Assembly: GCF_003583985.1 (NCBI RefSeq)
Contig: NZ_QXML01000004.1
Location: 310,001-374,000 of the forward strand
Reading direction: 5' to 3'
Length of the DNA: 64,000 bases
From: Algoriphagus lacus
GTDB lineage: Bacteria; Bacteroidota; Bacteroidia; Cytophagales; Cyclobacteriaceae
Below, in pieces: positions 17,489-25,496 of this stretch (position 1 is the stretch's first letter; every line of letters starts with the position of its first letter). Both the position numbers and the translations under genes were made by a program. Under the pieces are notes generated by a model, which saw nothing but the letters and a program-made list of their open reading frames with translations, had not been told where the DNA came from and searched no databases.

Positions 17489-17509
17489 AGTCTACTCATT
17501 CTATAGACT
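17489..17509. promoter_or_regulatory. Inverted repeat AGTCTA-N9-TAGACT before the peroxiredoxin gene
   Basis: Six-base arms spaced by nine bases, 17 bp upstream of the peroxiredoxin start, with another TAGACT-like half (TTTTAGACTG) overlapping the gene start. It lies in the shared 286-bp region with the arsenosugar operon. It could be a regulator site. The same region also holds an inverted pair of TTTTTTCCGTTTA-like sequences about 120 bp apart. No strong consensus promoter is evident to me. Confidence 0.35.
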
Positions 17510-17526
17510 TTAAATTTTAGACTGTT

Positions 17527-18162
17527 ATGGCATTAAGACTTGGGGACATCGCTCCCGACTTTACAGCAGAAACATCCGAAGGGAAAGTGAATTTTCATGA
17601 ATATTTGGGCAATGGTTGGGGAGTTTTATTTTCTCACCCTGCGGACTTTACACCGGTTTGCACAACGGAACTTGGCGCTGTCGCAAAACTTAGAGATGAG
17701 TTTGCGAAAAGAAACACAAAAGTGATCGCATTGAGTGTGGATGGATTGGAAAGTCACAAATCCTGGATTGGAGATATCAATGAGACTCAGCATACTGTGG
17801 TGAATTTTCCAATTATCGCAGATCAGGACAGAAAGGTCTCAGAGCTTTATGACATGATTCATCCCAACTCCAATGAAAACTTTACAGTAAGGTCTGTATT
17901 CATCATCGGACCTGATAAAAAGATTAAGCTGATGATCACCTACCCAGCCAGCACAGGCAGAAATTTCGACGAGCTACTGCGGGTGATTGATTCACTTCAA
18001 TTGACTGCAAACTTTTCTGTAGCCACGCCTGCAAACTGGAAACAAGGGGAAGATGTCGTTGTTGCTCCTGCGATCAAAACGGAAGACATCCCGGCCAGAT
18101 TTCCGAAGGGTCATAAGGTGATCAAACCTTACCTGAGAATGACTCCTCAGCCGGATTTATAA
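17527..18162 (+). CDS. Peroxiredoxin, Prx6 (1-Cys) type
   Basis: Thiol peroxidase of 211 residues that reduces peroxides in the cytoplasm. The peroxidatic cysteine is C45 in DFTPVCTTELG. The length and the C-terminal region (TPANWKQGEDVVVAPAI then RFPKGHKVIKPYLRMTPQPDL) are those of the Prx6 subfamily. Transcribed alone, divergent from the arsenosugar operon and ended by a strong terminator. Confidence 0.93.
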   Translation: MALRLGDIAPDFTAETSEGKVNFHEYLGNGWGVLFSHPADFTPVCTTELGAVAKLRDEFAKRNTKVIALSVDGLESHKSWIGDINETQHTVVNFPIIADQDRKVSELYDMIHPNSNENFTVRSVFIIGPDKKIKLMITYPASTGRNFDELLRVIDSLQLTANFSVATPANWKQGEDVVVAPAIKTEDIPARFPKGHKVIKPYLRMTPQPDL

Positions 18163-18164
18163 CC

Positions 18165-18200
18165 AAAAAGGGTCCCGAGAATATCGGGACCCTTTTTTTT
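18165..18200. terminator. Bidirectional intrinsic terminator
   Basis: A 14-bp perfect stem (AAAAAGGGTCCCGA with TCGGGACCCTTTTT), loop GAATA and T-runs on both sides. It serves both the peroxiredoxin gene and the convergent TRAP operon. Confidence 0.9.
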
Positions 18201-18213
18201 AGCTTCGTTTCGT

Positions 18214-19512
18214 CTAGATCAAATCGAATAACCTCGGAAGGAAGAGTGAAATTTCAGGAAAGATCATCACCAGAATCAAGGCAAAAATCATAGCCAAGAA
18301 AAACGGAAGCAATGGCCGAATTACTTGAGTCAGGGAGATTTTCGCAATCGAAACTCCCACAAACAATAAAGAACCAACTGGTGGAGTACATAATCCGATA
18401 CAAAGATTCAGCGTCATCATGATCCCAAAATGAACCGGATCTACTCCTACACGCTCCACAACAGGAAGAAAAATCGGAGTAAAAATCAGCACCGCCGGAG
18501 TGATGTCCATAAACATCCCTACAAATAGAAGGATTAGGTTAATCAAAATCAGAATGACCCACTTGTTTTCACTGACATTGAGCATAAACTCACTGATCAT
18601 TTGTGGAATATCCTCACTTGACATCACCCAGGACATACTCATGCAAGTTCCTATTAGAAGTAATACAACTGCTGTTGTTTCTGATGAACGGATCAAAATT
18701 CCCGGCAACTCACTCAACTTCAACTCACCGTAAGCAAATGATAGCACCAGTGTATAAACCACGGCTATGGCTGAGGCTTCCGTAGCGGTAAACACTCCAA
18801 TTACAATTCCTCCAATCACCACAACCAATAAGAATAGACTGGGAATTGCCCTCCAAAAATACCTTCCCAAGTCACCAAAACTCACTCGTTCACTCGCAGG
18901 GAGATTATGCTTTTTTATGAAAATTGCTGCACAAACCATCAGCACCAATCCCAGAAGAATCCCCGGAAGGTAACCTGCCACAAAGAGCGCTGCAATAGAC
19001 ACTCCCCCACTTGCCAAGGAATAAATGATCAATACGTTGGATGGAGGAATGATCAAACCGGTGGTCGAGGAAGTAATGTTAACCGCTGCGCCCAAAGTTT
19101 TTGGATAGCCTTCCTGGTCCATTCTTTTACCCAAAATACTTCCAATAGCCGAAGCTGCCGCAGCCGCAGAACCTGCAATCGCTCCAAAAAGCATTGCAGC
19201 AAGCACATTGACATAAAGCAATCCACCTGGCAACCTTCCAGTCAAACCTTTGGCAAAATCAATCAGACGATTGGCGATTCCTCCACGATTCATAATTTCT
19301 CCGGCAAGAACGAAAAACGGGATGGCCAAAAGTGCAAAACTATCCAAGCCTGAAGCCATTCGTTGGGCAATCGTGGTAGAAGCCGGCATCACAGCCACAG
19401 TCACAATCAGCGTGAAAAAACTGGACAAACCCAAACACCATGCTACGGGAACACCCAAAGCCAAGAGGGTAAGGAAGGTCAAAACCAAGACGACAATACT
19501 AATCCACTCCAT
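18214..19512 (-). CDS. dctM: TRAP transporter large permease (DctM)
   Basis: An integral membrane protein of 432 residues with about 12 hydrophobic segments, beginning VVLVLTFLTLLALGVPVAWCLGLSS. Family landmarks include PFFVLAGEIMNRGGIANRLIDFAK, ASAIGSILGKRMDQEGYPK and GLIIPPSNVLIIYS. It carries substrate across the membrane by sodium symport together with DctQ and the binding protein. It overlaps the dctQ end by 14 bp. Genomic context with kdgK, eda and uxaA indicates hexuronate import. Confidence 0.93.
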   Translation of the reverse strand: MEWISIVVLVLTFLTLLALGVPVAWCLGLSSFFTLIVTVAVMPASTTIAQRMASGLDSFALLAIPFFVLAGEIMNRGGIANRLIDFAKGLTGRLPGGLLYVNVLAAMLFGAIAGSAAAAASAIGSILGKRMDQEGYPKTLGAAVNITSSTTGLIIPPSNVLIIYSLASGGVSIAALFVAGYLPGILLGLVLMVCAAIFIKKHNLPASERVSFGDLGRYFWRAIPSLFLLVVVIGGIVIGVFTATEASAIAVVYTLVLSFAYGELKLSELPGILIRSSETTAVVLLLIGTCMSMSWVMSSEDIPQMISEFMLNVSENKWVILILINLILLFVGMFMDITPAVLIFTPIFLPVVERVGVDPVHFGIMMTLNLCIGLCTPPVGSLLFVGVSIAKISLTQVIRPLLPFFLAMIFALILVMIFPEISLFLPRLFDLI

Positions 19513-19990
19513 GATGTAAGGGTTGGTTTTTGATGACTGAAAGTAAATGATGGGTATGGTAAAACACGACCAAAGCCCCGGAAATAGGAATGATTACATA
19601 AACCCAGGATAAAGGAATCTGAAGCGTAGCTGATTTTTGACCCAACATATCCGTGATGTAGACCAAATTACCGCCTCCGATCATCATGACCACCACTCCA
19701 AAAAATATAACCAGTCCATGGATTACCAGATTCAGAAGTAGTTTTTGCTTTCCTTGAGCTTTTTCCGGAAGAATGTCGATCGCCAAATGTCCGTTTTTCC
19801 CAGAAACCAATGCAGTTCCTGCCATTCCGAGCCAAATCATCATGTATCGAGAGAGTTCATCGGTAAAGCTGCTGGGATCTTCCAGGACGTATCGGGAAAA
19901 TACCTGCCAGCTTACATTGATGACCATCAAAGCCATCAACACTGCAATCAGAGAACTAAGAAGCTTGTCCAGCCAGATTTTAAAGGTCAT
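19499..19990 (-). CDS. dctQ: TRAP transporter small permease (DctQ)
   Basis: 163 residues with four hydrophobic segments, as expected for the small membrane subunit. The family motif region WQVFSRYVLEDPSSFTDELSRYMMIWLGMAG is clear. It sits one base after the dctP stop and overlaps dctM, so the three TRAP genes are coupled. Confidence 0.92.
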   Translation of the reverse strand: MTFKIWLDKLLSSLIAVLMALMVINVSWQVFSRYVLEDPSSFTDELSRYMMIWLGMAGTALVSGKNGHLAIDILPEKAQGKQKLLLNLVIHGLVIFFGVVVMMIGGGNLVYITDMLGQKSATLQIPLSWVYVIIPISGALVVFYHTHHLLSVIKNQPLHHGVD

Positions 19991-19991
19991 T

Positions 19992-20972
19992 TCAGTTGGT
20001 ATTTTGAATACGTTGGATCAACTCTGATAATTGAGGTTGCTCAGTACGGGTCAGTTCATAGACTGACTCAACTGCTTTCATGAAAGGCTCACGGTCAGGA
20101 TAAGTAATCACCACTCCTGCTTTTTCGATTTCCCGCATTGATTCTTCTACAGACTCTTTCCAGAGTTTTGCCTGAAAAACTGCCGATTCATCAGCGGCTT
20201 CTTGCAGCCATTGCTGTTCCTCCGGATTCAGATTTTCCCAAACTTTGGTACTTACCAAAACCACATCGGGAATTGCAGTGTGCTCATCTATGGAGTAAAA
20301 CTTACAGACTTCGTAATGACGGGAATTGTAAAAACTGGGTGGATTATTTTCTGCTGCATCCACGATTCCCTGCTGTAGGGCTGTGTATAATTCGCCGTAA
20401 GAGACAGGAGTGGGTGAACCGCCCATTCCACGAATCATGTTGATCGCCATTTTGGATTCCTGAACTCGGATTTTCAATCCGGTTAGATCCTCAGGAGTTT
20501 CAATGGATTTGGTCTTGCTGTAAAAGCTACGCTTTCCGGCATCATAAAAACAAAGACCTCTTAACCAGAATTTCTCTGAACTCAACAGGATTTCGGTTCC
20601 AATGTCACCGTTCAACACCTTGTCAATATGATCATCATCTCTAAATAGGAAAGGAAGCCCCAAGACACTGATCTGCGGTGAAAATGCCTCCAGAGAAGCT
20701 GCTGAAACTTTGGTCATCCCAACGCTGCCGATCTGCAACAACTCCAAAAGCTCTCGCTCTGTCCCCAACTGTTGGTTAGGGTAGACTTTGACTTTGATTC
20801 TTCCTCCCGATTTTTCCTCCAGCCGTTCAGCAAGGAAGACCATCGCCGCATGAACCGGGTGATTAGTCACTTGGGCATGGCCCATTTTGATGATTTTGAC
20901 TCTGGAATCTGACTGGCATCCCCCGTAGAGAAGTAAAATTCCAAAGAAGAATAAAAGCTTAAGTTTTGGCAT
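19992..20972 (-). CDS. dctP: TRAP transporter substrate-binding protein (DctP)
   Basis: An extracytoplasmic solute-binding protein of 326 residues. The signal region ends in LLYGGC, a weak lipobox, so it may be lipid-anchored. The substrate-carboxylate arginine lies in DLTGLKIRVQESKMAINMIRGMGGSPTPVSYGELYTALQQGIVDAAENN, the standard DctP segment (split here only by description). The neighbouring kdgK, eda and uxaA indicate a hexuronate ligand such as galacturonate or glucuronate; this is inferred from context. Confidence 0.92.
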   Translation of the reverse strand: MPKLKLLFFFGILLLYGGCQSDSRVKIIKMGHAQVTNHPVHAAMVFLAERLEEKSGGRIKVKVYPNQQLGTERELLELLQIGSVGMTKVSAASLEAFSPQISVLGLPFLFRDDDHIDKVLNGDIGTEILLSSEKFWLRGLCFYDAGKRSFYSKTKSIETPEDLTGLKIRVQESKMAINMIRGMGGSPTPVSYGELYTALQQGIVDAAENNPPSFYNSRHYEVCKFYSIDEHTAIPDVVLVSTKVWENLNPEEQQWLQEAADESAVFQAKLWKESVEESMREIEKAGVVITYPDREPFMKAVESVYELTRTEQPQLSELIQRIQNTN

Positions 20973-20974
20973 AA

Positions 20975-21643
20975 TCAGGGTTTATTGGCTCTAATCGACT
21001 CGATGATATCCATGGCATGCCGGACAGATTGCCGGATTTCCGTAAAGGCTTTCTTGGTAATCAAATCCTTCCGGAAAAGCTGAGATCCCATTCCTACGCA
21101 AAGTACCCCAGCATCAAACCACTTTTTAAGGCTTTCTACATTGGGTTCCACTCCGCCTGTGGGAATAATTTCAATCTTTGGCATCACTGCATGAACAGCA
21201 GGCACAAACTCCGGTGTCAGAATGTTTGCAGGATAGATTTTTACCAACTCGCAACCAAGTTCTTGGGCAAAAAAAACTTCGGAAACGGTTCCGCAACCAG
21301 GAATCCATGGAACTTCCACCTTCGCACAATACTCACCCAATTTTGGGTTCATGACAGGGGCAACGATGAACTCTGCACCCATATCAATAAACTCCTCCGC
21401 TTCATGAGGATGGTATATCGTGCCTGCACCAAGGTAAAGTCCAGGCATTTTATCAGCAGCAGCTTTGATTTTTGGGAAAATGGACTTGGCTTCCTTTCCC
21501 CGATTTACCATCTCAATGACTCTCACGCCACCTTCATAGGCAGAAAAAAGAATATCCAGACAAACTTGTTCATCCGGATGAAAGAAAATAGGCATCATGC
21601 CACCGGCATGCATTCGCTTGATGAAAGGAGTTGGGTTTCTCAT
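20975..21643 (-). CDS. eda: 2-dehydro-3-deoxy-phosphogluconate (KDPG) aldolase
   Basis: Class I aldolase of 222 residues that splits KDPG into pyruvate and glyceraldehyde 3-phosphate. The Schiff-base lysine is in CELVKIYPANIL, and GAGTIYHPHEAEEFIDMGAEFIVAP is the typical phosphate/active-site region. It ends 2 bp before dctP and its start codon shares a base with the kdgK stop, so it is in one operon with both. It catalyses the last step of uronate breakdown. Confidence 0.93.
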   Translation of the reverse strand: MRNPTPFIKRMHAGGMMPIFFHPDEQVCLDILFSAYEGGVRVIEMVNRGKEAKSIFPKIKAAADKMPGLYLGAGTIYHPHEAEEFIDMGAEFIVAPVMNPKLGEYCAKVEVPWIPGCGTVSEVFFAQELGCELVKIYPANILTPEFVPAVHAVMPKIEIIPTGGVEPNVESLKKWFDAGVLCVGMGSQLFRKDLITKKAFTEIRQSVRHAMDIIESIRANKP

Positions 21644-22635
21644 TATCGTTTGATTTTTCCAACGGCCTCACCGCTGGCTAATTCATGTACTTCCTGAAGT
21701 GAGCATAGCAAAATATCCCCCGGAACGCTGTGTTTGATCGCACCCGCAGCCATGGCAAACTCAATCGCCTCTTTCGGCTTCATAGTGAGCAAACCATGAA
21801 TCAAGCCTCCTGCAAAGGCATCGCCTGTACCAACCCGGTCCACAATGTGAGTCAACTCGTATGCTCGTGAAGAGTAGGTTTTCTTTTTACCAAATAGCGT
21901 GGCTGAAATGGTATTATTGGAAGAGCTATGGGAAATGCGATCTGTCTTTACGATGTATTCTAAATCTGAATATCGCTCAAATGCCATATTTCGAACTTCT
22001 GTGAAGCTTTTGAAATCTTCATCAAGGCATTGCTTGAAGTCACGAGTACCTGCGATAATTACATTGGTGAGTTCCATCAATCCAGGCATAACTTCATGGG
22101 GAGCTTTCCCATATTGCCATAAATTGCTTCGGTAATTCAAATCCCCACTGACAGTAATTTCTCTTTTTCGGGCTTCTTTCAGGGCTTTTAAGGTAAGACC
22201 CGCACACTCCTTGGACAAGGCCGGAGTGATCCCAGACCAGTGAAACCAGTTCACCCCATCAAACACTTCATCCCAAGGAAGATCTTTTCCGTCATAATTT
22301 GCAAAAACAGAGTTTGCCCGGTCATAAATGACTTGAGAACTCCTTTGCATAGCGCCTTGCTCCAAAAAATAAATACCTATCCTGCCTTGACCATGATGGA
22401 TAAACTTGGTGTCGATTCCATTTTTGCGGAGTTGACCGGAAGCCGCCCAACCTATTTCCTGGTCCGGAAAGGCTGTTAAGTGTGCTACATGATTGCCCCA
22501 ATAGGCCAAAGCAGCGCCAACATTTGCTTCGGAACCTCCAAATTCAACATCGAAAGAATGGGTTTGGAAAAAACGCTGATTTCCTGGCGGGGAAAGTCTA
22601 AGCATGACTTCACCCAGTGTCACAATTTTCTTCAT
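21643..22635 (-). CDS. kdgK: 2-dehydro-3-deoxygluconokinase
   Basis: PfkB-family sugar kinase of 330 residues. The N-terminal GEVMLRLSPPGNQRF and GGSEANVGAALAYWG are typical of KDG kinases, and the catalytic Asp lies in DRVGTGDAFAGGLIHGL. It phosphorylates KDG, the product of UxaA, for cleavage by Eda. First gene of the kdgK-eda-dctPQM operon, divergent from uxaA with 48 bp between the starts. Confidence 0.93.
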   Translation of the reverse strand: MKKIVTLGEVMLRLSPPGNQRFFQTHSFDVEFGGSEANVGAALAYWGNHVAHLTAFPDQEIGWAASGQLRKNGIDTKFIHHGQGRIGIYFLEQGAMQRSSQVIYDRANSVFANYDGKDLPWDEVFDGVNWFHWSGITPALSKECAGLTLKALKEARKREITVSGDLNYRSNLWQYGKAPHEVMPGLMELTNVIIAGTRDFKQCLDEDFKSFTEVRNMAFERYSDLEYIVKTDRISHSSSNNTISATLFGKKKTYSSRAYELTHIVDRVGTGDAFAGGLIHGLLTMKPKEAIEFAMAAGAIKHSVPGDILLCSLQEVHELASGEAVGKIKR

Positions 22636-22650
22636 CGAAGAATAGATTTT

Positions 22651-22662
22651 TATCTAATTTGA
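22651..22662 (+). promoter_or_regulatory. Putative uxaA promoter element (TATCTAATTTGA)
   Basis: Located in the 48-bp divergent region, 22 bp before the uxaA ATG. The same core precedes gap and the serA fusion. I see no copy of the LacI-type operator found at 54-63 kb in this gap. Confidence 0.45.
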
Positions 22663-22683
22663 CCAAGTTAAGGAATAAAAATT

Positions 22684-24318
22684 ATGAACAACACCACCCT
22701 ACTTCTCGATCCTTCGGACAATGTCGGAGTAGCTTTAACTGATCTTGATCGAGGTCAAAAAGTGGCTCTCAATGGATTGGAGCTTGAAATTCAGGAATTT
22801 GTAGCTGCCAAACATAAGTTTGCAATCCGGGAATTTCAGCCGGGAGAAGACATCCTGATGTATGGTACCATTGTAGGTGAAGCCACCCAAGCCATCCCAA
22901 AAGGAAATGCAATCACACTCCAAAATATCCGTCACAAAACCCGGCATTACACCAAAACCACCGGCCATTTCAACTGGAAAGCACCGGATGTCTCTAAGTG
23001 GAAAGAAAGAACATTCTTAGGTTATAAAAGATCTGATAATCAGGTAGGTACCGCCAATTATTGGTTGGTTTTACCCTTGGTGTTTTGTGAAAACACCAAT
23101 GTGAAATTACTGCAGGAAGCCTTCGAAAATGCACTCGGTTTTTCCGAACCCAACCCCTACGAAATTCAAATCAAAAACTTGATTTCAGGCTTTCAGAATA
23201 AAAAAATTACGGAAACGGTTGCGGAAAAACCGGTCAAAAACCAAAGTAGGATTTTCGAAAACCTCGACGGGATCCGATTTCTGACCCATGACCTAGGATG
23301 CGGTGGCACAAGACAGGACGCCGAAGCCCTCTGCGCCTTGTTGGCAGGATATATCAACCATCCCAATGTTGCAGGAGCAACAGTAATGAGTTTAGGCTGT
23401 CAAAATGCACAAGCGAGTATCCTTTTGGAAAAACTCTCGAAAATTCAAAAAGGCCAGCCAAAAACCGTGATCATCTGCGATCAACAACAGGAAGGAACCA
23501 CCGACCAGCTGATCCAAAAGGCAATCAAGGAAACATTTGAAGGTTTGGTCGAAGCCAATCAAGCCCAAAGGGAGCCTTTTCCACTCAGTAAACTAGTCAT
23601 TGGATTGGAGTGCGGTGGGTCTGATGGTTTTTCTGGAATTTCAGCCAACCCAACATTGGGTAGAGTTTCCGATTTGATCGTTGCCTTGGGGGGGTCGGCG
23701 ATCCTATCCGAATTCCCAGAACTTTGTGGAGCAGAGCAAAACCTGATCTCCAGATGTGAATCGGAGGCATTGGCTGACAAATTCATCCACTTGATGGAAG
23801 CATACAATGAGTCGGCCAAGCGAGTAGGCAGCGGTTTTGACATGAATCCAAGTCCGGGCAACATCAAAGACGGCCTGCTGACTGATGCAATTAAATCCTG
23901 TGGTGCAGCGAAAAAGGGCGGTACCGCACCGATTTCAGATGTGCTCGACTATACGGAATACTTGAAAACACCGGGATTAAACCTGCTTTGTACCCCGGGG
24001 AATGACGTGGAAAGTACAACGGGTCTTGCTGGAAGCGGGGCAAATGTAATTCTCTTTACCACGGGTCTTGGCACTCCTACCGGCAATCCGATCTGTCCTG
24101 TCATCAAAGTTTCGACCAACAACAAGCTAGCCAAGCGGATGCCGGATATCATTGATTTTGATTCAGGTTCGATTATTTCAGGCGAAGACACAATCGAAAC
24201 CTGCGGAGAAAAATTACTGGAACTGGTAGTACAGGTTGCAAGCGGGACCATGCAAACCAAAGCAGAGCTAAACAAAAATTACGATTTCATCCCATGGAAA
24301 AGAGGGGTTTCCCTTTAA
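22684..24318 (+). CDS. uxaA: Altronate dehydratase
   Basis: 544 residues with an N-terminal SAF-type domain (about 1-100) and a C-terminal UxaA catalytic domain. Landmarks include FLGYKRSDNQVGTANYWLVLPLVFCEN, HDLGCGGTRQDAEALCALLAGYI and ECGGSDGFSGISANPTLG. It dehydrates D-altronate to 2-keto-3-deoxygluconate, the KdgK substrate. Transcribed away from kdgK and ended by a terminator. Confidence 0.95.
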   Translation: MNNTTLLLDPSDNVGVALTDLDRGQKVALNGLELEIQEFVAAKHKFAIREFQPGEDILMYGTIVGEATQAIPKGNAITLQNIRHKTRHYTKTTGHFNWKAPDVSKWKERTFLGYKRSDNQVGTANYWLVLPLVFCENTNVKLLQEAFENALGFSEPNPYEIQIKNLISGFQNKKITETVAEKPVKNQSRIFENLDGIRFLTHDLGCGGTRQDAEALCALLAGYINHPNVAGATVMSLGCQNAQASILLEKLSKIQKGQPKTVIICDQQQEGTTDQLIQKAIKETFEGLVEANQAQREPFPLSKLVIGLECGGSDGFSGISANPTLGRVSDLIVALGGSAILSEFPELCGAEQNLISRCESEALADKFIHLMEAYNESAKRVGSGFDMNPSPGNIKDGLLTDAIKSCGAAKKGGTAPISDVLDYTEYLKTPGLNLLCTPGNDVESTTGLAGSGANVILFTTGLGTPTGNPICPVIKVSTNNKLAKRMPDIIDFDSGSIISGEDTIETCGEKLLELVVQVASGTMQTKAELNKNYDFIPWKRGVSL

Positions 24319-24322
24319 AAAC

Positions 24323-24358
24323 AAAAGAGCGGCACTTGATCACAAGGCCGCTCTTTTT
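24323..24358 (+). terminator. Intrinsic terminator of uxaA
   Basis: Stem AAAAGAGCGGC with GCCGCTCTTTT around a 13-base loop, followed by T's, starting 5 bp after the uxaA stop. It could also serve the convergent lipoprotein gene. Confidence 0.8.
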
Positions 24359-24373
24359 ACTTAATAAGGGTGA

Positions 24374-25030
24374 TTAAAAGACAATATTTGCTCGAAGTGT
24401 CGTTTCTCCTTTTCCATCTTGGGGGTTAAAATACCCATTCACCTCGCCTGTTCCAGTAGCAGTCTTGTAAATTCCAGTACCACCTATTATTTCAACTTGG
24501 GCAACGAAATTTATTCTTGTCGGAGAGGCTGGAGTGGTCACATTTAACACATTTTTGAAATAAATGGCATTTCCTTTTCCATCTGTGGTCAGGGAACTTA
24601 CCGCATCAGGAATTCCTGTTAATCCCAAATCAGCCAATTCGGACTCAAAAAACTGAGTTACAGGAGCACCGACAGTACTCAATCCATTTGGCCCAAGGGT
24701 AGCATATTGATTTATAAATGAATAAGCATTTCCCATGTGAGTTGCGTTACCAAAACCAGTGCCGGGATACCATGCCGGTGCAGGTGCTCCTTGAGACCAG
24801 CCACTTGCCTCATCACCAACCAAAAAAATTTGATTGGTAAACTTTTCTTGATAAAATACTCCATTAGGTGCTTTTCTGAGATTCTCACCTCCGGAAATTA
24901 CTTCAGAAGATTCTTCGGCTGTTTTAGCCATTTCATTGGCAACTGGCGCTTCAACCTCCGACATACAGGAGGTCAAAATCATTGCACTAATCAGGCTTAA
25001 GCCCGACCAATTCAGGTAATTCTTTTTCAT
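24374..25030 (-). CDS. Hypothetical lipoprotein
   Basis: 218 residues with lipobox MILTSC (Cys22), so probably anchored on the outer membrane. The C-terminal half ends with IIGGTGIYKTATGTGEVNGYF, a pattern seen in beta-barrel allene-oxide-cyclase/dirigent-like domains. A WSQGAPAPAWYPGTGFGNATHMG stretch (glycine- and aromatic-rich) precedes it. I do not recognise a family. Convergent with uxaA and not obviously part of the uronate pathway. Confidence 0.6.
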   Translation of the reverse strand: MKKNYLNWSGLSLISAMILTSCMSEVEAPVANEMAKTAEESSEVISGGENLRKAPNGVFYQEKFTNQIFLVGDEASGWSQGAPAPAWYPGTGFGNATHMGNAYSFINQYATLGPNGLSTVGAPVTQFFESELADLGLTGIPDAVSSLTTDGKGNAIYFKNVLNVTTPASPTRINFVAQVEIIGGTGIYKTATGTGEVNGYFNPQDGKGETTLRANIVF

Positions 25031-25169
25031 TGAATTTTTTGATTAAGGTGATAGAATTTTTTTGATACGTTTTTCACAAAATCTACTTTTTACAGGTGGG
25101 TGAACAAAGACAACTTTTCTAAAAACAGCATCTTATTTGTATTTCACACCAATTAAAATGCCAAAAAAA

Positions 25170-25451
25170 TCAACCCACAATAAAAAAGTTTGCAACCGAG
25201 GCTTTTTGTCGAATATTCTTAGCTTTCTGATATAAGTCTGAATTGTACCATTCCAAGGCTTTCTCCTTATCGGGAAATTCCAATAAAACCAATCGATCAT
25301 GTTTCCACTCCCCTTCCATGACTTGGACTGGAAGGCCTCGAATAACAAATTTGCCACCGAAGGGCTCGATACTACCGGGTGTGAGTTTCTTATATTCTTC
25401 GTAAACTTCAGGATCGTGAATATCCACTTCCACTAATACAAATGCTGACAT
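25170..25451 (-). CDS. DUF1330 family protein
   Basis: A 93-residue small ferredoxin-like-fold protein with the DUF1330 features: N-terminal AFVLVEVDIHDPEVYEEYKK, then GGKFVIRG and LVLLEFPDKEKALEWYNS. Function unknown. It is divergent from uxaB with 45 bp between the starts. Confidence 0.85.
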   Translation of the reverse strand: MSAFVLVEVDIHDPEVYEEYKKLTPGSIEPFGGKFVIRGLPVQVMEGEWKHDRLVLLEFPDKEKALEWYNSDLYQKAKNIRQKASVANFFIVG

Positions 25452-25454
25452 AAA

Positions 25455-25475
25455 GGGTGATTTTAGTTTTCACCC
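25455..25475. promoter_or_regulatory. Inverted repeat GGGTGA-N9-TCACCC between divergent genes
   Basis: Perfect 6-base arms in the 45-bp gap between the DUF1330 gene and uxaB. A site this close to both starts could be an operator for one or both genes. It does not resemble the LacI-type operator at 54-63 kb. Confidence 0.4.
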
Positions 25476-25496
25476 AAGTTGTCCAAATCTTCTTAT

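Noticed and set aside
21291..21302. GGAAACGGTTCC inside eda resembling the LacI operator
   Set aside because: It lies in coding sequence, the core differs from the intergenic copies, and similar strings occur in the uxaA and uxaB coding regions.
21017..21697. A 226-codon plus-strand open frame
   Set aside because: Antisense to eda and the start of dctP; no family resemblance and no promoter of its own.
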